From: Aporrectodea caliginosa
Lineage: Eukaryota; Annelida; Clitellata; Crassiclitellata; Lumbricidae
DNA: 64,000 bases
Direction of reading: 5' to 3'
Assembly (NCBI GenBank): GCA_020284085.1
Contig: JACEVL010000032.1
Span: forward strand, 608,501-672,500
Shown here: positions 22,236 to 35,400 of the stretch, piece after piece
Layout: the number at the start of each line of letters is the position of its first letter
Position numbering within the stretch: position 1 is the first letter of the stretch
Position numbers and translations under genes: made by a program
The notes under the pieces: model-generated
The model's database searches: none
What the model was told of the DNA's origin: nothing
The model's input: the letters and a program-made list of their open reading frames with translations, nothing else

Positions 22236-22415
22236 AAAACAAGATGTCTCTACTCTCTAGTCTATATTCAACAATAATTACTATACTTTCTCAAATAGAA
22301 ATGGTTCATTCAGTACAAGTTTTATACTAAACGTGTACCAGTCAAGATCTGTAGCTAGCCTTTAGTATCAATGTGGTGAATATTGAAAGTGGGTAGTGCT
22401 TAGTAATTCGATCAT

Positions 22416-23245
22416 GGAAAAACAGTTAGCATGTGAATATAAGAACTAAGTAAATCGCAAAAAGTTTAATATGAATTTTTTGCTTTCTGTTTTTACATTT
22501 AAAATAAACATCGTAGATCCACACAACGATGTTGCACACAAAAACGTAGATATTGTTTTGTTACTCGTTGATTACTTATTTGGGACATGAACTTGGGCGG
22601 TTGAACTTGTAACGCTCTATTCTATCGTGGTCTGGGCCAGAGCGACGGCAAGTTGTGTCGTCGGCATTACAAATAACGAAATAACTGTTTTAGTTCAAAT
22701 TAAATACCAAATGATACGTGTGAATTATGCACTTATTTATACATCGAAAATATAGAGTATGAAACAAGGCACTATGTCACTTACGCATGAAATGTTATTC
22801 TTTACTGCTTGGAGCGTTCGCCGGAAAATTGTTTTATACACCAGTACGTAATGCATTTTTTCGTTCAATAATCTTTCGTTTTCAGTTTATTTCTCCGACA
22901 AACCTTCTTCGTTCCTAACTGCCATTTTTTCCGGTACAAAGTTTCTACACCGATAAGTGTACGATTCATTGTAGACTTGTTTGTTCGAAACCGGCGCTTC
23001 TCATGCAAGCATTCGTCAATCTTCTCAGAAGATGGCCGCCAGCGTAAACAGCCCGAGGCTTCAGCAAAAATCACGCGATCTCACTGGCCTGAGAGACACC
23101 ATGCAGCTACTATAAATAGGTCTGAGGTTGTAGCAGACGACCGCAGAAAGTTGCGACACATTATTTCTAATGATTCACAAATTTGCTTAATTCTAATATT
23201 TTTATAATTTAATTGGAAGTTAATTAACGTATGAGTAATATATTA
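22416..23245. other. 5' flank of MEIOB
   Basis: No TATA box or initiator is identifiable. Frames at 22865-23074 (-) and 22977-23207 (+) are 69 and 76 codons, lack recognisable domains and have no support; some of this must be MEIOB 5' UTR and promoter. Confidence 0.35.
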
Positions 23246-23413
23246 TGGCATGGGTAGCTAATTTTGACGACTTTGAGCAATCGGTGGGCCAGAATGGCGA
23301 TGGAGTGAATCGATATAGTGGCGGACGCGGAAACCTACCACTGGGTCGGGAGGAAAATCAAACCAGCGAGATGAGAACCATTGCTGACTTGACGCTGGGA
23401 ATGCCTAGCTCGG
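23246..23413 (+). CDS. MEIOB: MEIOB exon 1 (residues 1-56)
   Basis: MAWVANFDDFEQSVGQ... ends TIADLTLGMPSS at TCG|GTCAGT, phase 0. The last 12 residues align with the known N-terminus of the family; the first 40 are not recognisably conserved and contain many Gly/Asn. Confidence 0.8.
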
Positions 23414-26400
23414 TCAGTGTTTGAAACTGTTTCTGTTCTGAGTAACACGAAGTGGATACCAGTCACATCCGAAATTAGTGACTGCGTGTGCATGTTGCTA
23501 AAGTGGACTACTATACTGTAACGCTTTCTTTCTGCAATCCTGACTCTTCATGGAAAAATCTGAATGCTTTTGCCCTTAGAGGCATCTAAATTAGGAGAGA
23601 TAGGACGATGGGTTATCCCGTAGTTTAGGTTGCTAAATTATTCTAATATCTTCAATGCCGTACTTGACGTTGGTAAGTAAGCACTCTACATATGTCCATC
23701 ATAACTATAATCAATACCGCTTCCATTTCATCGAGAATTTTTTTAATCAATCCAGCTTCCATTTAATGAAAAAATGACCCAACTTCTATTTAACGAGAAA
23801 AATATTTTTCATCAAAGGAACTTTTATGTAAGCAAAGAACTTTTCTCATGGGTCCAGCTTCGACTTACGGAAACAACTATTTTCATCATTCCAGCTTCTA
23901 TTGCATAAAAAACTAGGTTTCATCAATCCAGCTTCTATTTACAGTAAATATTATTTCCATCAATCCAACTTCTATTTAAAGATAGAAATGGTTTCATCAG
24001 TCCCGCTTCCAGTTTGGGAAACTATTTTTTTCCTCAATCCAGCTTCCATTTCAATTTGACGATATAAAATAATTTAGCAACCTAAACTACGGGTTTACCG
24101 GACGATGTACATTATATCGTAGAAATGTCAGTTATCTGGGCATTTATACAGAACATTGTAAAAACCTTCTTGAAAGCTCTCATTGCCAACATATAGCAAG
24201 AAGAGCTTGCCCCAAGAGCAGCCATGGATATGAAGCATTAACAGTTTAATTTAAAAATCTATAGCCTTAACAGCTAAAGGCAGGTGGCAAGTCTCCCTTG
24301 CCAGCAGAGCTCCCCACTGACAGAATATGGTCAATGAACTCATTTTATAGCTGAGTAAATAGCTTGCTGTTAAAAATAAATCATAGAAACAGGAGTGTCA
24401 TAGGCTATGTGGGTCATTGTCATGAACAAGAGTTGCTGAGGAAAACTCGAAGAGACACTAAAGAAATGCCCCAGCCAAACCACTTGATAATACTGCTGCC
24501 ACCAATTAGCATTTTAGATGACTGGTGAGCAGCATTTTTTAGCCAACATTGTGCCATCAATAAAAAGCATTACAGTCTATATTATGGATGGTCAAAGTCA
24601 TTCTGCAGATCACATTGCTTTTCCACTGTGTCACTGAAACTTAAGTATTCTGCTTGCAGATCTATAGTGTAGCAGTTGAAGGTTGATAGTGACACAGTAT
24701 GCAACAGGCTTTTGTTTGAACATGCAACATAATGTGTAACCATTTGCTGAATCAATTTGTTGATACAAATCTGCTAATATGCCAAGGATGTGCTTTTCAT
24801 AAGTAATTTTCATATTATATTTCATTATAGCATTTTACCTAAACTTATGTATAACCCTTTTTCCAGAATGGGGGCTGTGGCTGTGAAACAAGAGGAAACT
24901 GCAAGAGTAGTTTTTTTTAGATAGATGCATCTACTTGCTTGTGCTGTTACTAAATCCTACACTGTAGCATAATTCCTTCCTTCATAAAATTTTAACTTAT
25001 GTGGTCTCTGAGGGAGTGTTCTATAGGCTGCTCGACACATGCTTTGAGTTTTATATGGAAATATTCAAAATAAAAACACAACAGTCACAGCAACTGTTGC
25101 AACACAACAGCAATAGGGAGCAAGGTAAGATTTGAAATGTCTAAAATAGCTACTGGATTGTTTCCTTTTCAGAAAATTATTGGTGTGATCATAGCAAAGG
25201 GAGAACCACGACATTTCCTTAACAAGAAAGGTATTCAAGTTTCAATGAATGGTGTTTCATCTGCTTTGGTAGTTTTGTATCTTTATTGCCTATTATCTCT
25301 GACTTACAAAAGGTCTAAGCTACCCAATAAGTTAAAACATTTTCCTGATAAAGTAAAAATGAGTGTCTATTTGTTTCTTGCTACTTACAAGTATGTTTAA
25401 TTTGGATTCATTCATTCATTTCAGATATTTATATAGCGCCCCTTCAAGATTTCTACTCAGAGGCGCTCCCGACTACAGCGCGGACACTGAATCGGAGTTT
25501 CACGCCGAAGCGCATGAGCAATTGAGAGTGAAGGACTTGCCCAGGGTCCCTACGTGGCGGCTTGAGGTGGATTCGAACCCTCAACCCTCAGGCTGCAAGG
25601 CACCAAACATACCCCCTTGAGGTGGATTCGAACCCGCAACCCTCCGGCTGAAAGGCACCGAACATACCCCTACACCACCGCGCCCCACAACTACTACTAC
25701 TGGATATGTCGTTTACTGAATTTAATGTTATGGTTTTAATGCTTTAGGCTTTGTATGCTTTTTATATTCTTTTGTGTTTAGTTTTAGGTTCTTAGCTGTA
25801 TGTCAGATATGTTAATAATTACTTTTTATTTGCATTTCAGATTTCAGCTCTGAGAGATATGTCTTTAGTTTTACACTGCGAGATTCTCCCAATGACTATA
25901 TTAATGTGACATGTTGGGGTGGAGAACAACACATAATGAACCTTGCTTCACAATTTCATATTGGCCATGTTGGTTAGTTTTGGCTTTAGCTGTAATCTTT
26001 ATTAGTTTTTATGGTTTGATTGGTGCAGAATGATAGTAATTAGCTTTCATGAATGAAATTTCACACACCCCATGTAATACCATGTATGCATGTGTGTGCA
26101 CGCATGCATGGTTCTTTTCTGTAAGTCTTAGAAGAGCTGTTATAAAATGTGTGACAAATATTAATGTATTTCATTACTGAATATGATCTGAAATGTTTAA
26201 ATTGCTAATGATTGCTTACATTAATTGCACTTACTGATGAAAACCTTTGTTTTGCGTCAAATTCTAAGACAGTTGCTTTTAAAGCAAATTAAGTGTATCA
26301 GTGAGTAACTTCATTGTCAGTAGGCTAAGTTTCTAAAACTAAAATTCTTGGTGTCACCATTGATAGCTTGTTCACTATGACTTCACACATATCTTCATTG

Positions 26401-29400
26401 TTCTAAGACTATTTTTTATTTGATTTCATTTCATGTTGAGTATAGTCAATACATGATTACTCTTTCAATTCTATTTGCAGGTCTTGTTTCTATTACTTTA
26501 GGGCATTTTGTCACATGTTCTTTCTCTAAAGGAGGACTTAGCTAAACAGTTGCTTTTGCACTGTTTTTTTTATATTAGACTGCTCTTAAAAGTTTTGCTT
26601 ATAACTTGCTGCCACCATGAATTTCAACTAAGTTTGTTCTTGCAGTTCAGCTGGATCATGCTGACATTCAGACAAAGCCACCTGATGGATCTGATGAAAA
26701 GTTTAAGCCATGGACTCCCAGGTAATTAATTTTCTGTAGCAGTTGTATATTTGCTGTAATGGTTCCACTTTGTTTGACACCATTGTTGTTTCAAGGATAT
26801 ATTGTGTGGCTACTTTTCTTTTAGTTTGCTTTAATCACACAGTTAAAGAATATTCCAAATGAATTTCAGTGAGTTGGTATTATTGAGGGTCTGGTGTAGA
26901 CCCTCGCTGTAACACAGGATTTGGGACCCATATCTAGTACCACGTCATAGTGAGGACAAAGTCAATGCAACAGTTTATGCCTCTTTCTCAATGTTGCCAT
27001 ATTTCCTTTGGTTTTGTTTCTTGGTTTCATTCAGTTTTGAGTAATAAATTAAAGTCTCCATCAAATTGCGCTAACACTGTACCAACTGCACCATCACTAC
27101 CATTACAACATCAACCTATCTCTTCACCAACACGAATGAAAGCCAGAACAGAACCTGAATGCAAACAATGTTTCAACATCTCAATGCAGACTGATGATGC
27201 ACAGTTTGCACACCTGTCCAACTGAAACCCTATGGAAGTTTACCATTAAGTCAGTCCAACAATGGCTCAGCAATCTTTGAAAATTCTGGAACAAGTTGTC
27301 AGCAACAAACAAATAGGCAGGCAGGCATTCACTTTACTTGCCTCTTGTTCCTGTGGTTCTTCATCTTCTCCATACCCTCTATCCCCTCATTGGCAAACAA
27401 AAGTGCTCCTAAATCATTTTAAAAATACCCATGCTTGCCCCTTGGAATATTGCATAGTATATAATTATTTTTCACTGATAGGTTTGATTGACAAAGCGTG
27501 AGAAATTAAATAAAAGACATTTTTTCAAAGATGGTTTTAGAAAAGGTGTTAAAATAAAGTCCATCATAAAAGAAAATGTTAATTCCTAGAGTGATTGTGT
27601 ATTTTGAAGTTTGACCTTTTGAAGGACACTCGTTCCAATCACAAAATGTTTTTAGTAACTTCATTTGCTCACAAAAGAATTCATGGAATGCAGTTTCTAT
27701 TTAAAGTTTTAAACAACCTGAATCATTTTCGAGAGGAGGTCGCGTACTGGAGATAAGTGATACATTCTTTGTTCTAAAATTTGATTTTGATTAAGGAAAG
27801 TTGTTTTGGATAAACGAGGGGATAGTATAATATATCAGAAGCAAGAGGTGTGAGGTTTGCGATTTAAATCGGGGAAATAAAGCGTGTGGTGAGTCCCGAA
27901 TTAGACCCAAGCGAGTGATAATAGGAGAAAGCGGTACACGTGCGTGAGCGTAATCGAGTAAGCAAGTAAGGCGATCACATTTCCGAGGTCAGTCAACAGT
28001 TGAGCAAGAATAATAATGTCTGTGAAGAAGAGCGATCTGTTTGCGTGTTCTGGTTGCGGCATGTACGGCACGAAAGACGGGTTCAAGGACGAGTCAGCCG
28101 GCGAGTGCAAGAAGTGTGAACGAGTAAGCTGCTTGGAAGTACGACTGTGCAGCTTGGAAAAAAGCTTAGAGGAGGAGACACAAAGCTTGGAATCAGTTAT
28201 GGAACGTCTGAATGCTCTGGAGAAAACCAACAACCAGAAGAAAGAAGGAGCTCTAACAGAAGAAAAGAACTGCAAGGACTTGGAGGACGTGGTGCAAGGA
28301 AAGATGGAAAGGACATCAGGACAGCCAAAGATGCAGAAACCCGAAAAGGCAGTCTCCGATCAAAGAAAGAACAGAGTGGTTTTGGTAGGAGATTCCCTAG
28401 TAAGACACGTTGGGAGGAATCTGCAGAAGCAATGTGCTGGATTCGACACGGTTTGTAAACCAGGAGCGAGAATTGAACAGATGTTTTTGGAAATCGAGAA
28501 GAAAGAAGAGAAGGAGGACACGGTGATCGTGCAAGTCGGCACTAACAATCTTCGCATGGATGAGACGGAAGAAATGATGTCCAAATACAAAGACATGATG
28601 CAGAGGCTGAACGAGGACAGAAAGGGGCAAGTTGTGGTAATGGGTATTTTGCCAAGGCAGGACCTGAGCGAGGCGTTAGACAGCAAGAGAGTTGAGGTAA
28701 ACAGGAGGCTGAAGAAACTGTGCGAGGAAGAAATGGTTCAATACTGCGAGGTGGAATTCAATCCTTGGAAAGGCGGCTACTTGGGGAGAGATGGACTGCA
28801 TCTGAATGCTCGAGGTGCGGACATGGTTGCAAGACAATTATACATCATGATGAAGACTTTAAACTTGGTGGGAAGACGGCTAGTGCAGTAAAAAGACTCA
28901 CTAACTGTCACACAAATAAAGACAAAAAGCCAGGAAAAAAGAAAACGTGCAGTAGTGAAGACAGGAAATATAAGGAAACTGAAGGTAGGAAAATGCTAAA
29001 GTGTATGTTTGCAAATGTGAGGAGTATTGTAAGTATCACAAAACGAGCAGAACTGGAATTGTATGCAGATAACGAGTCACCCGACATAATTGGAATAGCA
29101 GAGTCATGGACAAAACCGGAAATCACAGATAGCGAACTAGCTCTAGATGGATACAGATTATTTAGAAAGGACAGAGCTAACCAGAAATCAGTGGGACATG
29201 GGGCTGGAGGGGTTTTGCTATATGTTAAGAGCAATATTAATGCAGTGGAGAGATGGGATATGAGCAATGAGACCTTCAAGGAGAGCATCTGGTGTGAAAT
29301 TCAAATAAACAGGTCTAAGATACTGGTGGGAGTTTGCTACAGGGTACCAGATGCGACCGAAGAAGCTGATCAAGGGATGTGCAAACTCCTGGAATTGGCT

Positions 29401-32400
29401 AATAAGGAAACATCCGTGATCATGGGAGACTTCAACTACCATATTGATTGGGAAAAACTGGAAGGAGAGAGAGAAAAAGATAGGATATTCTTGGATTTTA
29501 TTGATGCCAGCTTTATGCAACAGCATGTTATGGAGCCAACCAGAGGAGACAACATTTTGGACCTAGTCATAACAACTGAGGAAAATATGGTAGAAAATAT
29601 GAGCGTGGGGGAGCATTTTAGCACTAGTGATCATCAGGTTGTCAGATGGGAATTAGTCATGGAGCAAACCCAGGAAGTCAAAGCGTATGTGAAAAGACCC
29701 AACTTCTTTAAGGCGGACTATGAATTAGTGAGGGAAAGACTGAAGGAAAAGGACTTGGAATCTGCAGTAAGGGGTTTGGGAGTGAACGATGCTTGGAAGA
29801 AGTTTAATGAAGTTATGAAAGAGATTATTGAGGAGAACATACCCAAGCACAAAAGGACCAACAAGAAGAGGCCATGGGTAACACGTGAGGTTCAAAGAAA
29901 GAGAAGGGCAAAGAACAAAGCTTGGAAGAATTTTCAGCAGTTGAAGAAGGAAAGAAAGAATGGACTGGACTGTGACTATGTTGTAAGACTTGAGAAATCA
30001 AAAGCAAAGTATGTGAATAAAAGAAACATATGCAATAATGCAAACAGGAAAGCAATAAAAAGCTTTGAGGAGAAGTTATCAAGAAATGTAAAAGAAGACA
30101 GCAAGAGTTTCTACAACTATGTGAGAAGCAAGCAGAAAAGGAAAGAAAGGGTAGGGCCATTGAAAAAGGAAGAGGAGAATGGAGAAGTTATTGTGGATGA
30201 TGTGGAAGCTGCTGAAACGCTTAATAAATATTTCAGCTCAGTGTTTACATTGGAGGAATTAGGAAACATCCCTGAACCCAACCAAGCATTTTTAGAGAGT
30301 GGTGGTCAAGGACTAACACAGATAGTGTTCACTAAGGAAAATGTGGTGGAACAGCTGAAAAGGTTAAAAACTGACAAGAGTCCAGGAATAGATGAACTAC
30401 ATCCTAAATTCTTACATGAAGTGAGGGAAGAAATTGGAGAGGCATTAGCACAGATCTTTAATAAAGCGATACAGACTGGAGTTGTACCACAGGAATGGAG
30501 AGATGCTCTTGTAGTGCCATTGTTTAAAAAAGGAAACAGAAGTGAACCATGTAACTACAGACCAGTAAGTTTAACCAGTGTTGTGTGTAAGGTCATGGAG
30601 AGAATTGTTAAGGATAATATAGTGGGACACTTGAATGAGCATAACATTATTAAGGGCAGTCAACACGGATTTACTAGAGGTCGCTCGTGTTTGACAAATC
30701 TTTTGGAATTCTTTGAGGAAGTCTATGAGAGGATAGATGAGGGAAAGCCTGTAGATGTAATTTACTTAGATTTTGCCAAGGCATTTGACAAAGTACCTCA
30801 TAAAAGACTGGCCAAGAAGTTGCAAGCATGCGGGATTAGAGGGCAGGTACTAGCATGGATTCAAAGCTGGCTATCAGGAAGAAGACAAAAGGTGGGCATA
30901 GGTGACAAACATTCTAGCTGGACGACAGTGCTAAGTGGAGTGCCACAAGGATCAGTGCTTGGGCCATTGCTGTTCGTACTTTTTATTAATGACATCGATG
31001 ATGGGATTTTATCTAAAATTTCTAAATTTGCAGATGATACCAAACTATGTAGAGCAGTGGGAAATGAAAAAGAAGCGGAGATACTACGGGAAGATCTAAG
31101 AAGAATGTTCAGATGGTCACAGGACTGGCAGATGCTCTTTAATGTGGAAAAGTGCTCAGTGATGCATATGGGGAAGAGAAACAGCGAGTTTTCATATGAA
31201 ATGGGGGGCATGGTGTTGAAAGTGAGTGAGGAAGAAAGGGACTTGGGAGTGATTATGCACAAGAGTGCAAAACCCTCTAGGCAATGTGCTGAAGCATCAA
31301 AAAAGGCTAACTCGACTTTAGGCATGATAAGAAGGACAATAGTCACCAGAGACAAGGATACAATATTGAGGTTATACAAATCACTGGTTAGGCCACAGTT
31401 GGAATACTGCATCCAGGTATGGAGTCCCTACCTGAAACAGGACATGGAAAAGCTGGAGAAGGTGCAAAGAAGAGCTACAAAAATGATTTGGGGCTACAAG
31501 GATTTGGGATATGAAGAAAGGTTGAAAAGGTGTGGACTAACAACATTGGAGAGAAGGAGGAGCAGAGGAGACCTAATTGAAGCCTACAAGATTATTACTG
31601 GAAAGGAGGCAGTGCAGAAGGAGAAGTTTTTGAATTAGCACCAAACAAGGCAACTCGGGGACATAGGTATAAATTATTTAAGAAACCGAAAGGGACATTA
31701 GGACAGAAATGCTTCAGTGCAAGAGTTGTAGATTTGTGGAATAGTTTGGATGATAGTACTGTCTCAGTGGACACTATCACAGCTTTTAAGAAGAAGCTAG
31801 GAAAATTGGGCTATTAATCATGTTCCAGGTTAATTGCAGTGGTTCTAACACAGACTAAACGTCTTCTGAACCACTTAAAACCCTTGTTATGTTATGTTAT
31901 GTTATGTAAACAGATGGAAGTAGTACCGGTAGTAGTTGTTTCAGTTTAACAACACTGTGTGATAATAAGGATCATTAACATCGCCCTCCTTCTTCATCCA
32001 GGCTTGGGACTAGCACTGACAGAGTACGATCAGTGGCGGTGTTAACAGATAGAAGGATTTGACTGCATGGTCTTATCCAATTGGAAATTTTCAGACTGAG
32101 GCGTTAGTTGAAAATGAATGGCAGGTCATACAACGGCTGAACATATCTGAGACTAGCATTCATCTATGTGAAAACAATATTGTACTGCAGAAATATAGCA
32201 TTAGTAACTTTCATGTAAATGTTCATGACAAGCACTTTTGAACCGTAGTTGACACAGATAGTTGCATCTGTGCAATAGTCTAGCTAAAAGTCCTTTGCTG
32301 GGAACCTTTTTGTTCTCCTATTATTGATGAGGTGTCACCAGCATTACCTCACCTTTTCTAAATGGACCACGGACCAAACGGCTATTAGTATACAGATAAC

Positions 32401-35400
32401 ACACATGTCTGTGTGTGCCCGGCGCCTGCTTCTTGTCTCTGTGCCTTTCCATTTCTATCACCCTCTTCCTTTCCATGGCCAAATGTAAAGAAATTACTTT
32501 GTTCTCATATTATTCACGAGGTGTCATCTTTCTTATATGTCACCTTCTCTAAGCACACTAAAGGATCACGGACCTTTTAAGCATCTATGGCTTTTGGATT
32601 AAACAAATAATAGCAATAATAGTAATATCAATGATAAAAATAATTTCTATTTTTTGACAAATTCCATATACCTTGCTTAAGAAATAGTGTGGTATTAATG
32701 AATTGTACAGTGCATACCAGTTGAGCCTGAATGAGACCAGAGGTAGCTTGACACCATACAATAACTGGAATATGAATGAATACTTGCAACTCTTGCAAGT
32801 GCCTGTAAAGCCTAGCAATGACTTCTACACAATCGGTGATATCCTTACCAATGGACCTACTCTCAATGGTGAAGTTATCAACATTCTGGCTGTTGTTAGA
32901 CAGGTACCTCATATTCTCATCTCTAGTCTATTGAAAGAGCTTTCTGGAATACTTTTTAGTTACTTCATTTGCTCACAATAGAATTCATGGAATGCAATTT
33001 CTGTTTAAACAGACGGAAGGATTATTTAACTGCATGATTTTATTCAAATGGAAATTTTCACATTGTTTTAGCCTATTAGTGGAAAATAAATGGAAGTCAT
33101 ACAATGGCTTAACATAATTATATCTAAGACTTGAGTTGTCTGTGTGGAAGCTACGACTAACTGCAAAAATGTAGCATTCATAGAAACTTTTGTGAATGTT
33201 TATGCAAAGCACTTAACTTTTGAGTTAGTTCAATTGTTCAGAAATACTTTTTCTTTTTTAATAATTTTATTCAATGTTGTGATGCAAGACCAGCATGTGT
33301 GTGTAATGTAATTTAATGTAACAGAGCACTTGTATAGTACTAGCATGTCTCAAGAGCCTCTAAGAGGTGCTGTATGTATGTGTATGAGTAAGTGTGTGTT
33401 TGCAGGTGTGTTTTGTTTTGAAACTTAGGAAAAGAAAATGAGTGCTAACCTGAGTGTTGTGGTGGTTTCAATATTATATACTCATGAATGTAAATGATTA
33501 TTTGGGTGCTGTTTGCTGTATGTATATTCCAGGTTGGGCAAGTGAAGCACATGCGAGGCAAGAATGGGCGAGAGCTGCAGAGATTAGATGTTAAATTGTT
33601 TGATGATTCTGCTTCTACTTTCACTCTGGTTTTGTATGTATAAAAATTATTCAAGACTATGACAAATTATTAAACCTTCTACTATTTTCGTGGTCTGTGT
33701 TTATGCTTTGTATTCAAGTCTTGGTATATTTCAGGTGTAGCTTTACATATTGCAGCTTTATATGTGTATAGATTTTTCTTACATTTTGTAAATTATTGAA
33801 CTGTTGTGTCCTGAATAAGACGAGATAGTTAGCTAGCCTATGTCCATTCATTTAAAATGAGTATATTGTTTTTAGAATGGCCTCATCTTTATAGTGCTTG
33901 CACGAGGTGGAAACAAGTTTTGGACTTTGTGATGGTGTTTAAATGCATGTTAACAGATGCAAAACTAAACCATAAAACTGTGGGGTTGTTCTATCTGCTT
34001 CAGATATACTCAGCAGGTGTAAGATCATGAAGATCCTAGGTGTCACTTTGTCAGAACAATTCAACTTCAACACGCATGTTAACAACATAGTCATTAAGGC
34101 TAGGCAGTCAATGTATGCCCTCCGCTAACAGCACATGGGTTAAAGGGCCAATCTCTATGTGATGTAACAAATGCTACCACAGTGTCGCGGATGTCTATGC
34201 GGCCCCGGCGTGGTGGGGCTTTGTGGGGGTAGAGGGACGCTCTCGTCTTCAGGCAACTATACGGCGACTGGTCCGGTCTCGTTATCTACCGGAATCCTAC
34301 CAAAGTTTCGAGCAACTTTGCAGAAAAGCAGACTCTAACCTCTTTTCTACCCTTCATCAGCAACCCTGCATGTATTACATTAACTACTGCCTCCCGTGAA
34401 AACTGTTTCATACTCGCTACGCCCCAGAACCCACAATAGAATAATACCTAAGGCAAACTCTCTATCTCGTAAAAATTTGTCACACGGATGCTTTATACTT
34501 AATTTTTATATTTGATGATCTTTGTAATGCGGTTAGCAGTTGGTTTTTCAATTACTTACTTACTTACTTAAAACCCAGTCTAAGCTCTTTAACTTAACTT
34601 GCAATAAAATCTATAATTAACAATATTAATATTAATATTTTATAATATTTCAATATAATTAATGAGCATGACTGTTTTATTATATTAATTTAAAACATGA
34701 ATGATAAGCAGCATTGATAGTGCTAGAACAGAGTGTATTAATGATGATGGTAAAAGTGGTTGTGGACTGAGTTGATATTACATTGATGAAGATTACAGCC
34801 AAGGTTGTTACCACATTTGTTTCAGGTGGGATGAAGAATTGATAACTATGGCTCAGTCTTGGATTCCCAAAGAAAACAGTAAAGTTAACATATCTTACCT
34901 AATTAAACTTTTCTTTGTGAAGTGTCTCAAAAGCTGGTGTAGTCAGCAGAATTCTGGCTTCATCAGTAATATTACCTTTGTGTCTTGAAACTGTCAGTCT
35001 CTTAACCACAGCGCTTAGTTTTTTTTAACCTTCCTGACAAAGACTCACGAAACTTTATATCTTGAATGTTATTCCTTAACTCTTACTAAGCTATCACTTT
35101 ATGTTATATTATACTATCTAGCTTTTCTATGTACACATAAGGCTGTTGTTAACACAAAAAATGAATATACGATGATGATGATGATGAATCTGCTCTGCTG
35201 ATGTAGAGGCCTCGTCATACATTGCAAATTGTCTTGTACTGTTGCATCCAACACCTTTCACATGACCAAGAGATGAGTGTCTGATCACTTTCCATTTTCC
35301 CAGTGACTGTGTGCTGGGAGGTTTGCTTGCTCAACGCTCTGCAGATGATACTGTTGAACATGGTGTGCCGCTGTTGCCTACTCTTGACTCGGCAAACTAG

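Larger units (their letters stand above)
27706..31906 (+). mobile_element. Near full-length CR1-like LINE in MEIOB intron 4
   Basis: A 4.2-kb element in sense orientation to MEIOB: about 310 bp 5' UTR, ORF1 (28016-28891), overlapping ORF2 (open to 31638, C-terminus continuing in another frame to 31817), a short 3' UTR and a terminal tandem repeat (GTTAT)4 at 31886-31905. Boundaries come from the uninterrupted repeat copy B, in which TTTAAACAGACGGAAG is continuous: copy A stops at TTTAAA (27705) and resumes TAAACAGATGGAAG (31907). SGNH-type ORF1, AP-like endonuclease, RT without RNase H, and a short tandem 3' tail all fit the CR1/L2 group. The short apparent target duplication (TAAA) cannot be measured exactly. 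Confidence 0.9.

Noticed and set aside
22865..23207. Possible divergent gene sharing the MEIOB promoter
   Set aside because: Overlapping frames on both strands with no recognisable domain or splice sites; more likely MEIOB 5' flank.
26950..27501. 91- and 79-codon + frames in MEIOB intron 4
   Set aside because: No domain, no matching splice sites, and MEIOB exon 4 joins exon 5 in phase without them. An old gene fragment cannot be excluded.
28720..28992. N-terminal 91 codons of the LINE ORF2 open frame
   Set aside because: They overlap ORF1 in another frame and show no domain; endonuclease homology starts at Met 28993.
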